Assembly: GCA_022819945.1 (NCBI GenBank)
Contig: JAJEGI010000108.1
Coordinates: 136,880 to 200,879 of the forward strand
Source: Candidatus Poribacteria bacterium
GTDB taxonomy: Bacteria; Poribacteria; WGA-4E; WGA-3G
DNA length: 64,000 nucleotides
Direction of reading: 5' to 3'
Shown piece by piece: positions 26,995 through 36,018 of this stretch. Made by a program: the position numbers and the translations under genes. Below the pieces are notes generated by a model. It worked only from the letters and a program-made list of their open reading frames with translations, was not told the DNA's origin and ran no database searches. Position 1 is the first letter of the stretch. Each line of letters begins with the position of its first letter.

Positions 26995-28014
26995 TTAAGA
27001 CATCGGTAAATTGACGACCTGACCACTATCTGCTGATACTAAGCCTGCTTCAAGGATCTCTTGGGCATCCCGACTCACTTTGGGACTGCACAAGCCTTCA
27101 ACGGGCGCGCCAGTCTCTAAGCAGTGAATAAAGTATTCCGCTGCATTGCGCTGTCCTTCTGGCAGCTGATCGAGGGTTACCACTTCGGCATCCTTGCCTG
27201 CCGGATGCAGATGTACTTCGTTACCGCTTACCATCAACGCACCTTCAGTACCATAGACGACAGGATTCGGCGTAACGTAACCGACCTTTTGCGTCCAAGA
27301 CGCCTCTGTGATTCCGAAAGCGTTCCCGTATTTCATGACGATGACAGCGTTATCATCAGGGATCGGATAGTCTTTGACGAAAGTGCCGCGGAAAGCAGTG
27401 ACCTGTTCGGGGAGACCGAGGAGGTAAGCGCACATATCTGCACAATAGCAGCAATAATCCATCAACGCGCCGGCACCGTTTTTCTCTTCATCGTAGAGCC
27501 ATTCATAGAAATAGCGAGAGCATCCGATTTCCTTCGGTCCGTTGTGTGCTGAACGCCACTTAAAGTAGAACACATCACCGATAGCACCGTCTTGGATGAG
27601 ATTCATCGCTGTGTTAAGTGCTGGACTCCACGCCGTGGGCCAGTTCACCATCAGTAAAGTTTCGGCATTTTCTGCGGCAGCAAGCATTCGGTCCGCTTGC
27701 GAGAGACGCGCAGCCATCGGTTTCTCTGATACGACGTGGATGCCTTTTGCTGCTGCAGCTTCAACGATGTCGGCACCAGCGTTGTTCTCTGCTGATGCTT
27801 GGACGATGTCCAATTCCTCTTGCGCTATCATCTCTTGCCAAGAATTATATATGTTCTCAACACCGGTTTCGTTGCTAAATTGTGTACGTAATTCCGCATT
27901 GACATCGCCTGCCGCGACGATTTCAACGTTCGGATGCGCCTTCCAGTGACGAAGTTCACCCCAGACATGGTCATGCACGAGGGACGCGAAGCCAATGCGA
28001 TATGTTTTTGACAT
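26995..28014 (-). CDS. Gfo/Idh/MocA family oxidoreductase
   Basis: 339 residues. The N-terminal Rossmann fold reads RIGFASLVHDHVWGELRHWK and EIVAAGDVNAELR; the first part departs from the usual GxGxxG. The family motif EKP is present in HVVSEKPMAARLSQAD. The C-terminal sheet includes GALMDYCCYCADMCAYLLG, where the usual motif is GGGxLxDxGxHxxD. It would carry out NAD(P)-dependent oxidation of a sugar or cyclitol. It is flanked by an MDR dehydrogenase and a TIM-barrel isomerase on the same strand. Confidence 0.87.
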   Translation of the reverse strand: MSKTYRIGFASLVHDHVWGELRHWKAHPNVEIVAAGDVNAELRTQFSNETGVENIYNSWQEMIAQEELDIVQASAENNAGADIVEAAAAKGIHVVSEKPMAARLSQADRMLAAAENAETLLMVNWPTAWSPALNTAMNLIQDGAIGDVFYFKWRSAHNGPKEIGCSRYFYEWLYDEEKNGAGALMDYCCYCADMCAYLLGLPEQVTAFRGTFVKDYPIPDDNAVIVMKYGNAFGITEASWTQKVGYVTPNPVVYGTEGALMVSGNEVHLHPAGKDAEVVTLDQLPEGQRNAAEYFIHCLETGAPVEGLCSPKVSRDAQEILEAGLVSADSGQVVNLPMS

Positions 28015-28093
28015 CTAATAGTGCCTCCTATAAGCGCGCCAAATCAGCACGCAATGTGTGCGGTTAAAAAAGCGTGTTTACAATCGAATTTGT

Positions 28094-29146
28094 CTATTCT
28101 TCAGCCCGAACTGCTATTTTAATCGCTGTTTCACCTTTAATACGATAGCCACCGTCAAGTGCTTTAAAACCGTCTTCAACCTGTGAGAGTGGTAATTGGT
28201 GGCTAATCATGTCGGCAAAGGGCAATCCGCTCTGCTCAAGGAGGGGTAAACCTCGGACAAAGTGTTCGTAACTGCTTCCCCAGATAGCCTCAACGCGAAG
28301 ATTTTTTCGCATCAGCAACTGGTTGATATTGAAGTCAATTGACCCCATATCTACAAAGTGGCCGACCTCAACAAAGGTGCCGCTGCGTCGGGTGTAACCC
28401 AATCCTTCTGGTGTCGCGGGGAGAAAACCTGCGCATTCAAAGACAACGTCTGCCCCCTCGCCACGCGGCGTTTCCGCTTTTACAAGTTCTGTCCGCTCCT
28501 CAACAGCGGTGACTTCTTCAATATCAATCGTCACGTCCGCACCGAGCCGTTTCGCGAGTTCCAATCGTCCAGCGGGGCCGCCTACCATAATCACTTTTGC
28601 AGCACCGCTCAATTTCGCGCACGCAAGCGTTACGAGTCCAATAGCACCCGAACCTTGCACAACAATGGTATCACCGAGTTTGATTTCACCGCGCATTGCG
28701 GCATGAACACCGACAGTAAACGGTTCTGTGAGGACAGCGACCTCAGGCGAAGCGTCGGTTTTCATAAAACAGGTATTCGGATAGTTGAGATACATATAAT
28801 CCGCAAACCCGCCGCGAAAGTGTGGTGCTTCATCGGGATTCCACTGGAAACCGTAAGCCCCGTAGTTTGTTCCGGGTGCAAAGATAACCCGGTCGCCTTC
28901 TTTCACCGGTTTACCGACATAATCGGTTTCCACACCTTCACCGAGTGCTTCAATAATGCCGACATTTTCATGCCCCAACAAAACTTCTTGTTGGAAGCCG
29001 TTCTGCCAATTATGTAGGTCTGTTCCACAGATTCCTGCTAACTCTTGACGGAGCAGCACGGTGTTAGGTTCAGGTTCGGGAACCGGGTATTCACGAATCT
29101 CAAAATCCTTGCCGCATGCGACCACGGCTCTCCCTGTTCGACGCAT
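28094..29146 (-). CDS. MDR-family zinc-binding dehydrogenase lacking the structural zinc lobe
   Basis: 350 residues. Catalytic zinc ligands are visible in ELAGICGTDLHNW and LLGHENVGIIEALG. The NAD fold is IVVQGSGAIGLVTLACAKLS. The four-cysteine structural zinc lobe seen in the MDR at 20002 is absent here; the same region reads FAPGTNYGAYGFQW. It heads a probable four-gene operon with the Gfo/Idh/MocA, isomerase and methyltransferase genes. The substrate is unknown. Confidence 0.87.
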   Translation of the reverse strand: MRRTGRAVVACGKDFEIREYPVPEPEPNTVLLRQELAGICGTDLHNWQNGFQQEVLLGHENVGIIEALGEGVETDYVGKPVKEGDRVIFAPGTNYGAYGFQWNPDEAPHFRGGFADYMYLNYPNTCFMKTDASPEVAVLTEPFTVGVHAAMRGEIKLGDTIVVQGSGAIGLVTLACAKLSGAAKVIMVGGPAGRLELAKRLGADVTIDIEEVTAVEERTELVKAETPRGEGADVVFECAGFLPATPEGLGYTRRSGTFVEVGHFVDMGSIDFNINQLLMRKNLRVEAIWGSSYEHFVRGLPLLEQSGLPFADMISHQLPLSQVEDGFKALDGGYRIKGETAIKIAVRAEE

Positions 29147-29212
29147 ATCTATCTCCCCTTAGGTTGGTTTTGTTGAGGCGCGTTGCCTCAGCGCGCCTCT
29201 GTTGGATTACAT

Positions 29213-29497
29213 TCAGACGTATTTCCGCTTCTTCCTCGAGATAAACACAATCACGATAATAGCAATAATCACAATTGGCAACCAGAGCGCCTCAAAAATT
29301 TCCCAGAACAAGTTAAATCCGATCCAAAGCAGGACTTCAATCCCCACAATGCCTGCTGTTTTTCCCCACGGAAAATCTGCGCTGTACTGTTTTTTCAACC
29401 GATTCGCATACAGCCATGAAACCGCTAAAGTGCCAGCAATAACCAAAAAAAATAGGAGGTTGACAAGCCCTTGGATACCGTTCAAAATGCCTAACAT
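29213..29497 (-). CDS. small membrane protein of unknown function
   Basis: 94 residues with three hydrophobic segments (LVNLLFFLVIAGTLAVSWLY, VGIEVLLWIGFNLFW, LWLPIVIIAIIVIVFI) and a basic C-terminus SRKKRKYV. AAGGAGAG lies before the ATG at 29497. I do not recognise a family. It lies between FdhD and the MDR operon, 66 bases before the latter. Confidence 0.72.
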   Translation of the reverse strand: MLGILNGIQGLVNLLFFLVIAGTLAVSWLYANRLKKQYSADFPWGKTAGIVGIEVLLWIGFNLFWEIFEALWLPIVIIAIIVIVFISRKKRKYV

Positions 29498-29593
29498 AAG
29501 AATTTCTCTCCTTTTAAGTCTTATTTGCTATTATAGAGACATACACTCCGAAAAAGATAGCAAAAACTTGTCCACACACCTATCTTCGTTTTC

Positions 29594-30433
29594 TCACGAC
29601 TCGTTGCGAATCCGCTCTGGACAGCTATAGACGGCCATACGCTGCCCCCTCATAAAACCGATTAAGGTCAGGTTTCCTTCCGCTGCGAGGTCAACAGCCA
29701 GCGTAGACGCGGCAGAAACAGCAACGACAATCGGGATGCGAGCAAAGAGTGCCTTCTGGACAATCTCAAAACTGGCGCGCCCGCTCACCATCAAAATATG
29801 CCGTTCAAGTGGTGCCATGTCAGATAGTAACGCTTGCCCGATAACCTTATCAACAGCGTTGTGTCTGCCGATGTCCTCTCTGACTATCAGCAGCTTCCCT
29901 GTCTCATCAAACAACCCAGCGGCATGGAGACCACCTGTTCTTTCAAAAACGGATTGTGCTTTTCTTAACCGATCATTGAGTTCATAGAGGATTGCTTGGC
30001 TTGCACGGAACCCCGAATTCAGTGGTGCCACCTGCTGCCTAACAGATTCAATCGTCATCTTACCACAGAGCCCGCAACTCGTATTCGCGTGAAAATTGCG
30101 CTGCCATCCAGAGTGCGCGTCAAAATCCAATTCTTCCGTGAGTTGAACGTTGATGATGTTCTGGAATGATGATATACCAGCGTCTTGACTTTCAGAGACC
30201 TCTTCATTGCAGTACGCAATCACTTCAATATCATCACCGGAAGTTATGAGTCCCTCAGTATAAAGGAAACCCGCCGCGAGTTCAAAATCCTGTCCGGGTG
30301 TCCGCATCACAACGATTAAACTCTGTTGTCCGACCCGGATCTCAAGGGGTTCTTCGACAACCAATTCATCTTTAATTTTTGTAGGTTCGGCACCCGCCCA
30401 GCGCGTAATAAATTTTGTGGATGTCGGTTGCAT
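29594..30433 (-). CDS. fdhD: FdhD-type formate dehydrogenase accessory sulfurtransferase
   Basis: About 279 residues. FdhD passes sulfur from a cysteine desulfurase to the molybdenum cofactor of formate dehydrogenases. The active CxxC is present in NTSCGLCGKMTIES. Other family parts are EEPLEIRVG, DFELAAGFLYTEG, GGLHAAGLFD, VREDIGRHNAVDKVIG and LMVSGRASFEIVQKAL. The start is uncertain (ATG 30433, GTG 30454 or TTG 30460). No formate dehydrogenase gene is in the window, so its client must be encoded elsewhere. Confidence 0.93.
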   Translation of the reverse strand: MQPTSTKFITRWAGAEPTKIKDELVVEEPLEIRVGQQSLIVVMRTPGQDFELAAGFLYTEGLITSGDDIEVIAYCNEEVSESQDAGISSFQNIINVQLTEELDFDAHSGWQRNFHANTSCGLCGKMTIESVRQQVAPLNSGFRASQAILYELNDRLRKAQSVFERTGGLHAAGLFDETGKLLIVREDIGRHNAVDKVIGQALLSDMAPLERHILMVSGRASFEIVQKALFARIPIVVAVSAASTLAVDLAAEGNLTLIGFMRGQRMAVYSCPERIRNES

Positions 30434-30467
30434 GGTTTTTAAGTCCGTGTCCACTCGCAAATAGGTT

Positions 30468-32507
30468 TTATCGGATGTTCATAGCTGCTAAACCGTTGTT
30501 GGTTGCCATCCATATCCTGTCATTTGCCACGATGAGAGCCTGTATTATTAAGTCACCCGATACTATTTGAGGTGTTGTTGTATCTTCCCACGCGCCAGAA
30601 CGGGTGTGATGTGTGTAAAAAGAACTGTTTGTCGCTATCCACAACACCAAAGGAACGGGTGGTGCGGGCGGTTCGATTTCCAAGGCTTCTGTTTCGGGAG
30701 AAGGTTCAGATGTTAACGGATCCGGTGTTTCTACAGGGGGTTCTTCGTTCTCTTGCGGGACTATTGGCGTATTGTCCAAAATACCTCTGATGTAAATGTT
30801 CCTCAAGTCGTTCTCATCCTCTATGCCTATGTCAAGAGTCGTTGACTTTCCATTTCCACCATCCAAGTCGGCTCGAAAATAGCCGTTGGATTGTTCATTT
30901 GCATTGAACCATGTAAAAAGCAACTGCTCTTCTGCGGTATCAAATCTGATAACTGTCGTGCCTTCTCGGATCTCAGTAGAACGATAGGAATCCCATTCAT
31001 CGGTTTCCCTGTTGAAAGTTACGATGTCTCCATCTGCGGACGCGCCCCAAAGCGTCGTAGGTGTCAGCAACAAGGTTTCGATGTTATCTGCAGGAATGAA
31101 ACTTTGTCGTATATTGTAAATAAACAACGGATCAACCGTCCCTCGAACTTTACGGACAACTCCGTTATCGGTAGCAAACCAAATTTCCGAGGCATCCATC
31201 TTGATGTCCTTGACCCAAGCGGGGAATTCGTCAACTGGCAGGTAAGTCTGGATTTCGCCTGTTAACTTGTTGTAATGGATCGCGCCTTGGGAACGGGTGC
31301 CAACCCACACTTCTTCGGAACTTGCCGCAATGGCTCTCACATCTGGAATTTTTTCCGTAGCGTTGTTAATCAGCTGCGGTACGTCTGGAATCGGTATCCA
31401 GTTATTGAAAGCCGTCTCAAATAGCATCACGCCGTTCGGTGTACCCACCCATAACCGCGTGCCATGAGCAGTAATGGCTTGAATATGGTTTTCAGGGAGA
31501 TCATTTGCCTTCGTATAGACTGTCCATCGGGTCTGATCCAGGATTTGTTTTGCGCGCTCTCTCATTGCTTCATCTACGCTCATACCCTGAACTTGAGCGG
31601 CTTCATTTCCGGCTTCTGTCGTTTTACCCAATTTCAAGTTGACTTCAGCACGGATGAGGCGTGCTTCATAAACCCACTCGCTCACTGGATAACGCATAAT
31701 AAACCCTTGCAAAGTATAGAGTGCGGTTTCAAACTGACCGATTTCCGCTTGCAGTTTTCCGATGAGGAAAAACGCTTTTTCATGTGACGACATGCGCGGG
31801 TACTGCTGTCTCGCCGAGTCGAGAAGCGGCAATCCCTCATCATAATTTTTCAGTTGCTCAACAAGTAGGAATCCAGTGATATAACTTAACCCCGGTACAA
31901 ATTCGTGGTCAGGATAATACTCAAGAATCAATTGATAGTTATCTACGGCTTCAGCATAAGCCTCGTCAGCGAGGGCAGTATCCCCAAGTTCTCGAAAATG
32001 TGGGACCAAGTCAAAATTCGCTGCATCAAGGATCGCCACAGAACGGAACCGTTCCAATGCGTTTACGTTATCAGCATTTGCCTTGTAAAGTAAACCGAGT
32101 TGATAATGTGCAGCCGGATATCTCGGAAACTCCTCAAGCGCGGCTTCAAATCGTTGTTGCGCTAATTCAGTGAGTCCTAACTCCAGCAGCGTAAGCCCAT
32201 TGCGATAATACTTCGCAGCGGTTCGATCCGGTACATTTGTTATGTCCGATGTAAAACTAAGCGTATGCCCCATCAACGGGAGTTTTAAAATTTGTCCTCG
32301 GTATTCAATTTCAAAGTGTGTTTCAGTGCCACTGCGCCAAATACCGGTAAACCTATCGCCATTTTCGCTGTCAACGATGACATATTGCTGACTATAGGCA
32401 AAACTTTGGTAGAATAACAATCCGACTAACGCTGTCAATACAAACAAGAGGTGAGTTTTTTGTATTTTTTTTGTCCGTGCTTGTTTCATAAAATTTAGGT
32501 CCAACAT
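30468..32507 (-). CDS. secreted TPR plus beta-propeller protein
   Basis: 679 residues. The signal segment is LLFVLTALVGLLFYQSFAYS. Residues about 95-290 contain TPR-like helix pairs (LTLLELGLTELAQQRFEAAL, YPAAHYQLGLLYKANADN). A propeller of the two-component-regulator type follows: GTRLWVGTPNGVMLFE, EEVWVGTRSQGAIHYN and SEIWFATDNGVVRKV. A Pro/Glu-rich linker (about 595-635) leads to a last blade ending RIWMATNNGLAAMNIR. It is predicted periplasmic or outer-membrane associated. No kinase or DNA-binding domain is present, unlike hybrid two-component systems with such propellers. Its stop is close to the fdhD start. Confidence 0.82.
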   Translation of the reverse strand: MLDLNFMKQARTKKIQKTHLLFVLTALVGLLFYQSFAYSQQYVIVDSENGDRFTGIWRSGTETHFEIEYRGQILKLPLMGHTLSFTSDITNVPDRTAAKYYRNGLTLLELGLTELAQQRFEAALEEFPRYPAAHYQLGLLYKANADNVNALERFRSVAILDAANFDLVPHFRELGDTALADEAYAEAVDNYQLILEYYPDHEFVPGLSYITGFLLVEQLKNYDEGLPLLDSARQQYPRMSSHEKAFFLIGKLQAEIGQFETALYTLQGFIMRYPVSEWVYEARLIRAEVNLKLGKTTEAGNEAAQVQGMSVDEAMRERAKQILDQTRWTVYTKANDLPENHIQAITAHGTRLWVGTPNGVMLFETAFNNWIPIPDVPQLINNATEKIPDVRAIAASSEEVWVGTRSQGAIHYNKLTGEIQTYLPVDEFPAWVKDIKMDASEIWFATDNGVVRKVRGTVDPLFIYNIRQSFIPADNIETLLLTPTTLWGASADGDIVTFNRETDEWDSYRSTEIREGTTVIRFDTAEEQLLFTWFNANEQSNGYFRADLDGGNGKSTTLDIGIEDENDLRNIYIRGILDNTPIVPQENEEPPVETPDPLTSEPSPETEALEIEPPAPPVPLVLWIATNSSFYTHHTRSGAWEDTTTPQIVSGDLIIQALIVANDRIWMATNNGLAAMNIR

Positions 32508-32596
32508 AATTTACCTACAAAACGTGGGTTGATAGATATTGGGATTATAATACCAGAAACGTGGGGAAATGTCAAGAGCGTTTGGCGACTCCTTTC

Positions 32597-32625
32597 TTGA
32601 TACGAATGCCACTATAGGCTATAAT
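32597..32625 (+). promoter_or_regulatory. promoter implying a leaderless helicase mRNA
   Basis: TTGATA at 32597-32602 and TATAAT at 32620-32625 are 17 bases apart. The -10 box ends 7 bases before the ATG at 32633, so transcription should start at or next to the start codon. No Shine-Dalgarno fits in between. Confidence 0.7.
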
Positions 32626-32632
32626 ACTCATC

Positions 32633-35026
32633 ATGAACAAAACCGACCTCCCAATCACAGAATTAAAAGCAACATTTCACGACGCGATCGCGATGGGTCC
32701 AGTAGTAATTGTAGCACCGACTGGTAGCGGAAAATCGACACAAATTCCGCCTTGGTGTGCCGCGCTATCAGATGCACCGGTGCTTGTCGTCGAACCGAGG
32801 CGCGTCGCATGCCGTTCACTTGCCCGATGGGTGGCACAACAACACGACGAACCGCTCGGACGTTCTGTCGGCTATACCGTACGTTTTGAGGACGTGAGTT
32901 CCGATACTTTAACCCGTATCCGTTTTGTTACGCCGGGTGTCGCCTTACGATATGCAGCGGGACCAGAATTAGATCAGTATGGCACCATCATTTTGGACGA
33001 ATTCCACGAGCGGGGTGTAGAGACAGACCTCTTTCTCGCTATCTGCCGAAAGAAACGACGCGACGCGAAACTTATTATCATGTCTGCCACGATAGCAGCA
33101 CAACAACTGGCTCGGTTCATTGATGGACAGGTACTACGGGGAGAAGGTCGCGTCTATCCTGTTGCAATGAGATACCTTGGTGGCGCAGTGGTTCCTACAT
33201 TGCATAATTTAGTAGAACGCGTCAAAAAAGGGATTAATCGCGCCCTCAAAGAGACCGATGGGAATATCTTAGTGTTCCTACCAGGTAAAGGTGAAATTAA
33301 TGCGTGCCACGATGCCGTGCGTAAGCTGCGGCATATCGAGTTTATCCCCCTACACGGTAATTTACCACCCGATGCACAAGATAGAGCATTTGACAACACG
33401 CACTCCCAACGCCGCCGCGTTATTCTTGCGACCAACGTCGCTGAGACATCAATCACGCTTCCCGGTATCACCGCTGTCGTGGATACCGGTTTGGTCCGTC
33501 AACGTATCCACCAAAACCGCCGTATCGTCCTTGCGTTGTGTCCGATCTCGCAAGCTTCAGCCGAACAACGCCGCGGACGCGCAGGTCGCCTCGGACCGGG
33601 AACCTGCTATAGACTCTGGGAGGAACACGGTCAACTTGAGCAGGAAACCACACCAGAGATTCGGCGGGAAGATTTGACACAATTCGTGCTGACTGTCGCT
33701 GCAACCGGCTATTGTCCGCAAGATTTGACGTTCCTCGATGCACCGCCGAACTTCGCTGTGGAACGCGCACAAACCGCTTTGAAAAGTTGGGGCATTCTCT
33801 CCGATGATGGCACCCTCACGTCAGAAGGCGCGAAGATATGTGCTTTACCCATCAGTCCACTTCACGCTCGACTCTTGGTAAAAGCACCCTCTTCTCTCCG
33901 ACGCGACCTAATTGATTTGATTGCGACCTTGGAGCGTCCTGCCCCTTTATGGCAGCGCATTGACCGTGTGCCAGCTGAACAGCAAGACACGGTTCGCGAA
34001 GCGCGCCAAAAAGAACTTTTTCGCGATGGATGCGATGCTACAACAGCCATCCGAACGCTGCGACACGGCGACAACAAACAGCATTATCTCCATAAAACAG
34101 CCCTTGCCGAATGCCGCAGCATCGCGACGCAGTTGAGAGATTTCTTCAAACTACCGCCTGTAACGAAAGATAAAGCATCTGTACAACCCGATCGCAACGC
34201 ATTGATTGCTTACCTCTTACGCGAATGGGATACCTATGCTTACGTCCGGAGACGGAAAGGTAAGGGATGGGGAAATGGACAGGAAGAGGTCTTACTCGAT
34301 TCTGATTCTCTCCTACCGGAAGATCGGCAAGCCGCTTTAATCTTGGAGACCGTCGGTATCGCAAAAGGGACGCGCGTGCAATTGATGGGACGCACTGCCA
34401 TGCCTTGTTCTTTTGACGATCTGATCAACGCGCGGATTGGAACTTCTCAACTCACTGCGCCGAGACTGGAAGGCGAAGACATTGTGGCAGAGGTGGTAAC
34501 TGAATATGCAGGCCGCGAGATCGGACGCAGTCGCCGACCGCTGAGCGGCAATCTGCTGAGAGAGGCGTTGGCATCCCTTATCCTCTCTGGTTCCCTATTC
34601 TCGGAAGTCGGTGCGCAACTTACCCGCGCGATTGACGCTTGGATACTTCATTGCGCACTCAACCCTGATATGAATGCCTCCGAGACAACAGATTTAACGC
34701 CGCACAGATGGTTGGTTTCACGGCTTGATGTCTTGGGTGTAGCGGTCGCTGAGGACTGGCAACTCCTTTCGCCAGAGGATTTGGTCTTTACAGAGATAGA
34801 CGCTGACACTATTGCTGAAATTGAGGCGCGGTATCCGAAGGAATTTTCTGTCAACGGTGCGAAGTTCAGTGTCGAATATGACCCCACAGAAAAACTTGTT
34901 ACGTTGCGGTGGGCGCGCGGTGTCCGTCAACCGACGCTGAGTACAGTCCTACTGCCGCGCTGGAATAATTGGAAGGTGCAAGTTGACGTTCGGGGGCAGC
35001 TACGGACGGTGCGTCCTACTTCTTAA
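32633..35026 (+). CDS. hrpB: ATP-dependent DExH RNA helicase, HrpB-like
   Basis: 797 residues. Helicase motifs in order: Walker A APTGSGKSTQIPPW, VVEPRRVACRSLARW (Ia), IILDEFHERGVETDLFLA (DEFH box), MSATIAA (III), FLPGKGEINACHDAVRKL (IV), ATNVAETSITLPGITAVVDT (V) and QRRGRAGRLGPGTCYRLW (VI). The C-terminal half has the helicase-associated domain and the HrpB-type tail (PLSGNLLREALASLILSG; VLLPRWNNWKVQVDVRGQ). Length fits HrpB (about 800-850). Its role in bacteria is poorly defined, with RNA metabolism likely. The stop codon overlaps that of the convergent TolB-like gene. Confidence 0.92.
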   Translation: MNKTDLPITELKATFHDAIAMGPVVIVAPTGSGKSTQIPPWCAALSDAPVLVVEPRRVACRSLARWVAQQHDEPLGRSVGYTVRFEDVSSDTLTRIRFVTPGVALRYAAGPELDQYGTIILDEFHERGVETDLFLAICRKKRRDAKLIIMSATIAAQQLARFIDGQVLRGEGRVYPVAMRYLGGAVVPTLHNLVERVKKGINRALKETDGNILVFLPGKGEINACHDAVRKLRHIEFIPLHGNLPPDAQDRAFDNTHSQRRRVILATNVAETSITLPGITAVVDTGLVRQRIHQNRRIVLALCPISQASAEQRRGRAGRLGPGTCYRLWEEHGQLEQETTPEIRREDLTQFVLTVAATGYCPQDLTFLDAPPNFAVERAQTALKSWGILSDDGTLTSEGAKICALPISPLHARLLVKAPSSLRRDLIDLIATLERPAPLWQRIDRVPAEQQDTVREARQKELFRDGCDATTAIRTLRHGDNKQHYLHKTALAECRSIATQLRDFFKLPPVTKDKASVQPDRNALIAYLLREWDTYAYVRRRKGKGWGNGQEEVLLDSDSLLPEDRQAALILETVGIAKGTRVQLMGRTAMPCSFDDLINARIGTSQLTAPRLEGEDIVAEVVTEYAGREIGRSRRPLSGNLLREALASLILSGSLFSEVGAQLTRAIDAWILHCALNPDMNASETTDLTPHRWLVSRLDVLGVAVAEDWQLLSPEDLVFTEIDADTIAEIEARYPKEFSVNGAKFSVEYDPTEKLVTLRWARGVRQPTLSTVLLPRWNNWKVQVDVRGQLRTVRPTS

Positions 35027-35982
35027 TCTGCTTTGATTTTTCCCCACGTTGTTGTGAGTAGATGTGGTTCTGGGGCAATGGATAAGCTCTTGGGATCGAA
35101 CCAACTGGGTGTGATGTTCCGTCCGCGGTGTGTCAGCTGCGTTTTTCCACCTGTCTCTACATCAACGACAGCGATTTGACGGTCTCTCTCTACGGCTTCT
35201 TCCACATAAACAATTTTATCCCCATCGGGTGACCATGCAGGATAGTAGGCAAGGGGTACCCGTTCACTCACCTGTCTCAAGCGGCTTCCGTCTCGATTTG
35301 CCACGAAAATGGCTGATTTGTTACGTAGCCCCCATTTGGACCAGGTAAAGGCGAGTTTGTCCCCCTTCGGTGACCATGAGGGTGTGTGCATCCACGGTGA
35401 TTCCTTAGGCAGAAACGTGCGTATATCGCCGGAATCGAGTTTTACGATAAAGATCCGATACGTGCCACCTGCGTCTTTAGCAAAGGCTATCTCGTTTCCG
35501 TTTGCCGACCAGGAAGGATTACCACCATGCGATTCTGCCAATGCGACCTGCTTGACATCTTCGCCGTGTATCGTAGCCGTTTGGATGCTCCATTGCGGTG
35601 TTTCGGCATGAAAGGCTATCCGCTCGCCATCTGGGGACCGCGTCGATTCCACGCGACGTGCTGCCTTCCTAAAAACTCGCCGGACACGGCTACCGTCGGC
35701 ATCCATCACATAGAGATCTCTAAACCCGTCCCGATCGGAAGTGAAAAGAATTTGTTCTCCTGTTGGTGACCAAACAGGACTGTGATCTAATGCGTTATTT
35801 CGGGTCAGTCGTTCTTGCTGACTCCCATTGGGATTCATCAGGTAAATTTCCCAATTGCCATCTCGATTCGATGCGAATGCGATTTTGGCGGTTTTCGGTG
35901 CTTGTGCGTGAATCTGACCGGCATAGATGAACGCAAGGATCAAATTGAGGTAACAAAAAAGGAAAAGATTTTTGATTTTCAT
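35023..35982 (-). CDS. secreted TolB-like beta-propeller with conserved C-terminal tail, copy 2
   Basis: 319 residues: signal segment LFLFCYLNLILAFIYAGQIHA, then WD40-like/TolB-type (PD40) blades such as IAFASNRDGNWEIYLMNPNG, PVWSPTGEQILFTSDRDGF, NPSWSANGNEIAFAKDAG and PAWSPDGDKIVYVEEA. The propeller is predicted periplasmic or secreted. The protein ends LLTTTWGKIKAD. This tail recurs on the paralogue upstream and on the unrelated LamG protein ending at 53744. It lies 36 bases after the first copy and ends the operon, overlapping the HrpB stop by four bases. Confidence 0.87.
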   Translation of the reverse strand: MKIKNLFLFCYLNLILAFIYAGQIHAQAPKTAKIAFASNRDGNWEIYLMNPNGSQQERLTRNNALDHSPVWSPTGEQILFTSDRDGFRDLYVMDADGSRVRRVFRKAARRVESTRSPDGERIAFHAETPQWSIQTATIHGEDVKQVALAESHGGNPSWSANGNEIAFAKDAGGTYRIFIVKLDSGDIRTFLPKESPWMHTPSWSPKGDKLAFTWSKWGLRNKSAIFVANRDGSRLRQVSERVPLAYYPAWSPDGDKIVYVEEAVERDRQIAVVDVETGGKTQLTHRGRNITPSWFDPKSLSIAPEPHLLTTTWGKIKAD

Positions 35983-36018
35983 AAGATTTTTCTCTTGTAA
36001 TGTCGTGCTGATGGCAAA

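Noticed and set aside
29594-30433. Formate dehydrogenase operon around fdhD
   Set aside because: No catalytic, iron-sulfur or cytochrome subunit gene of a formate dehydrogenase lies nearby.
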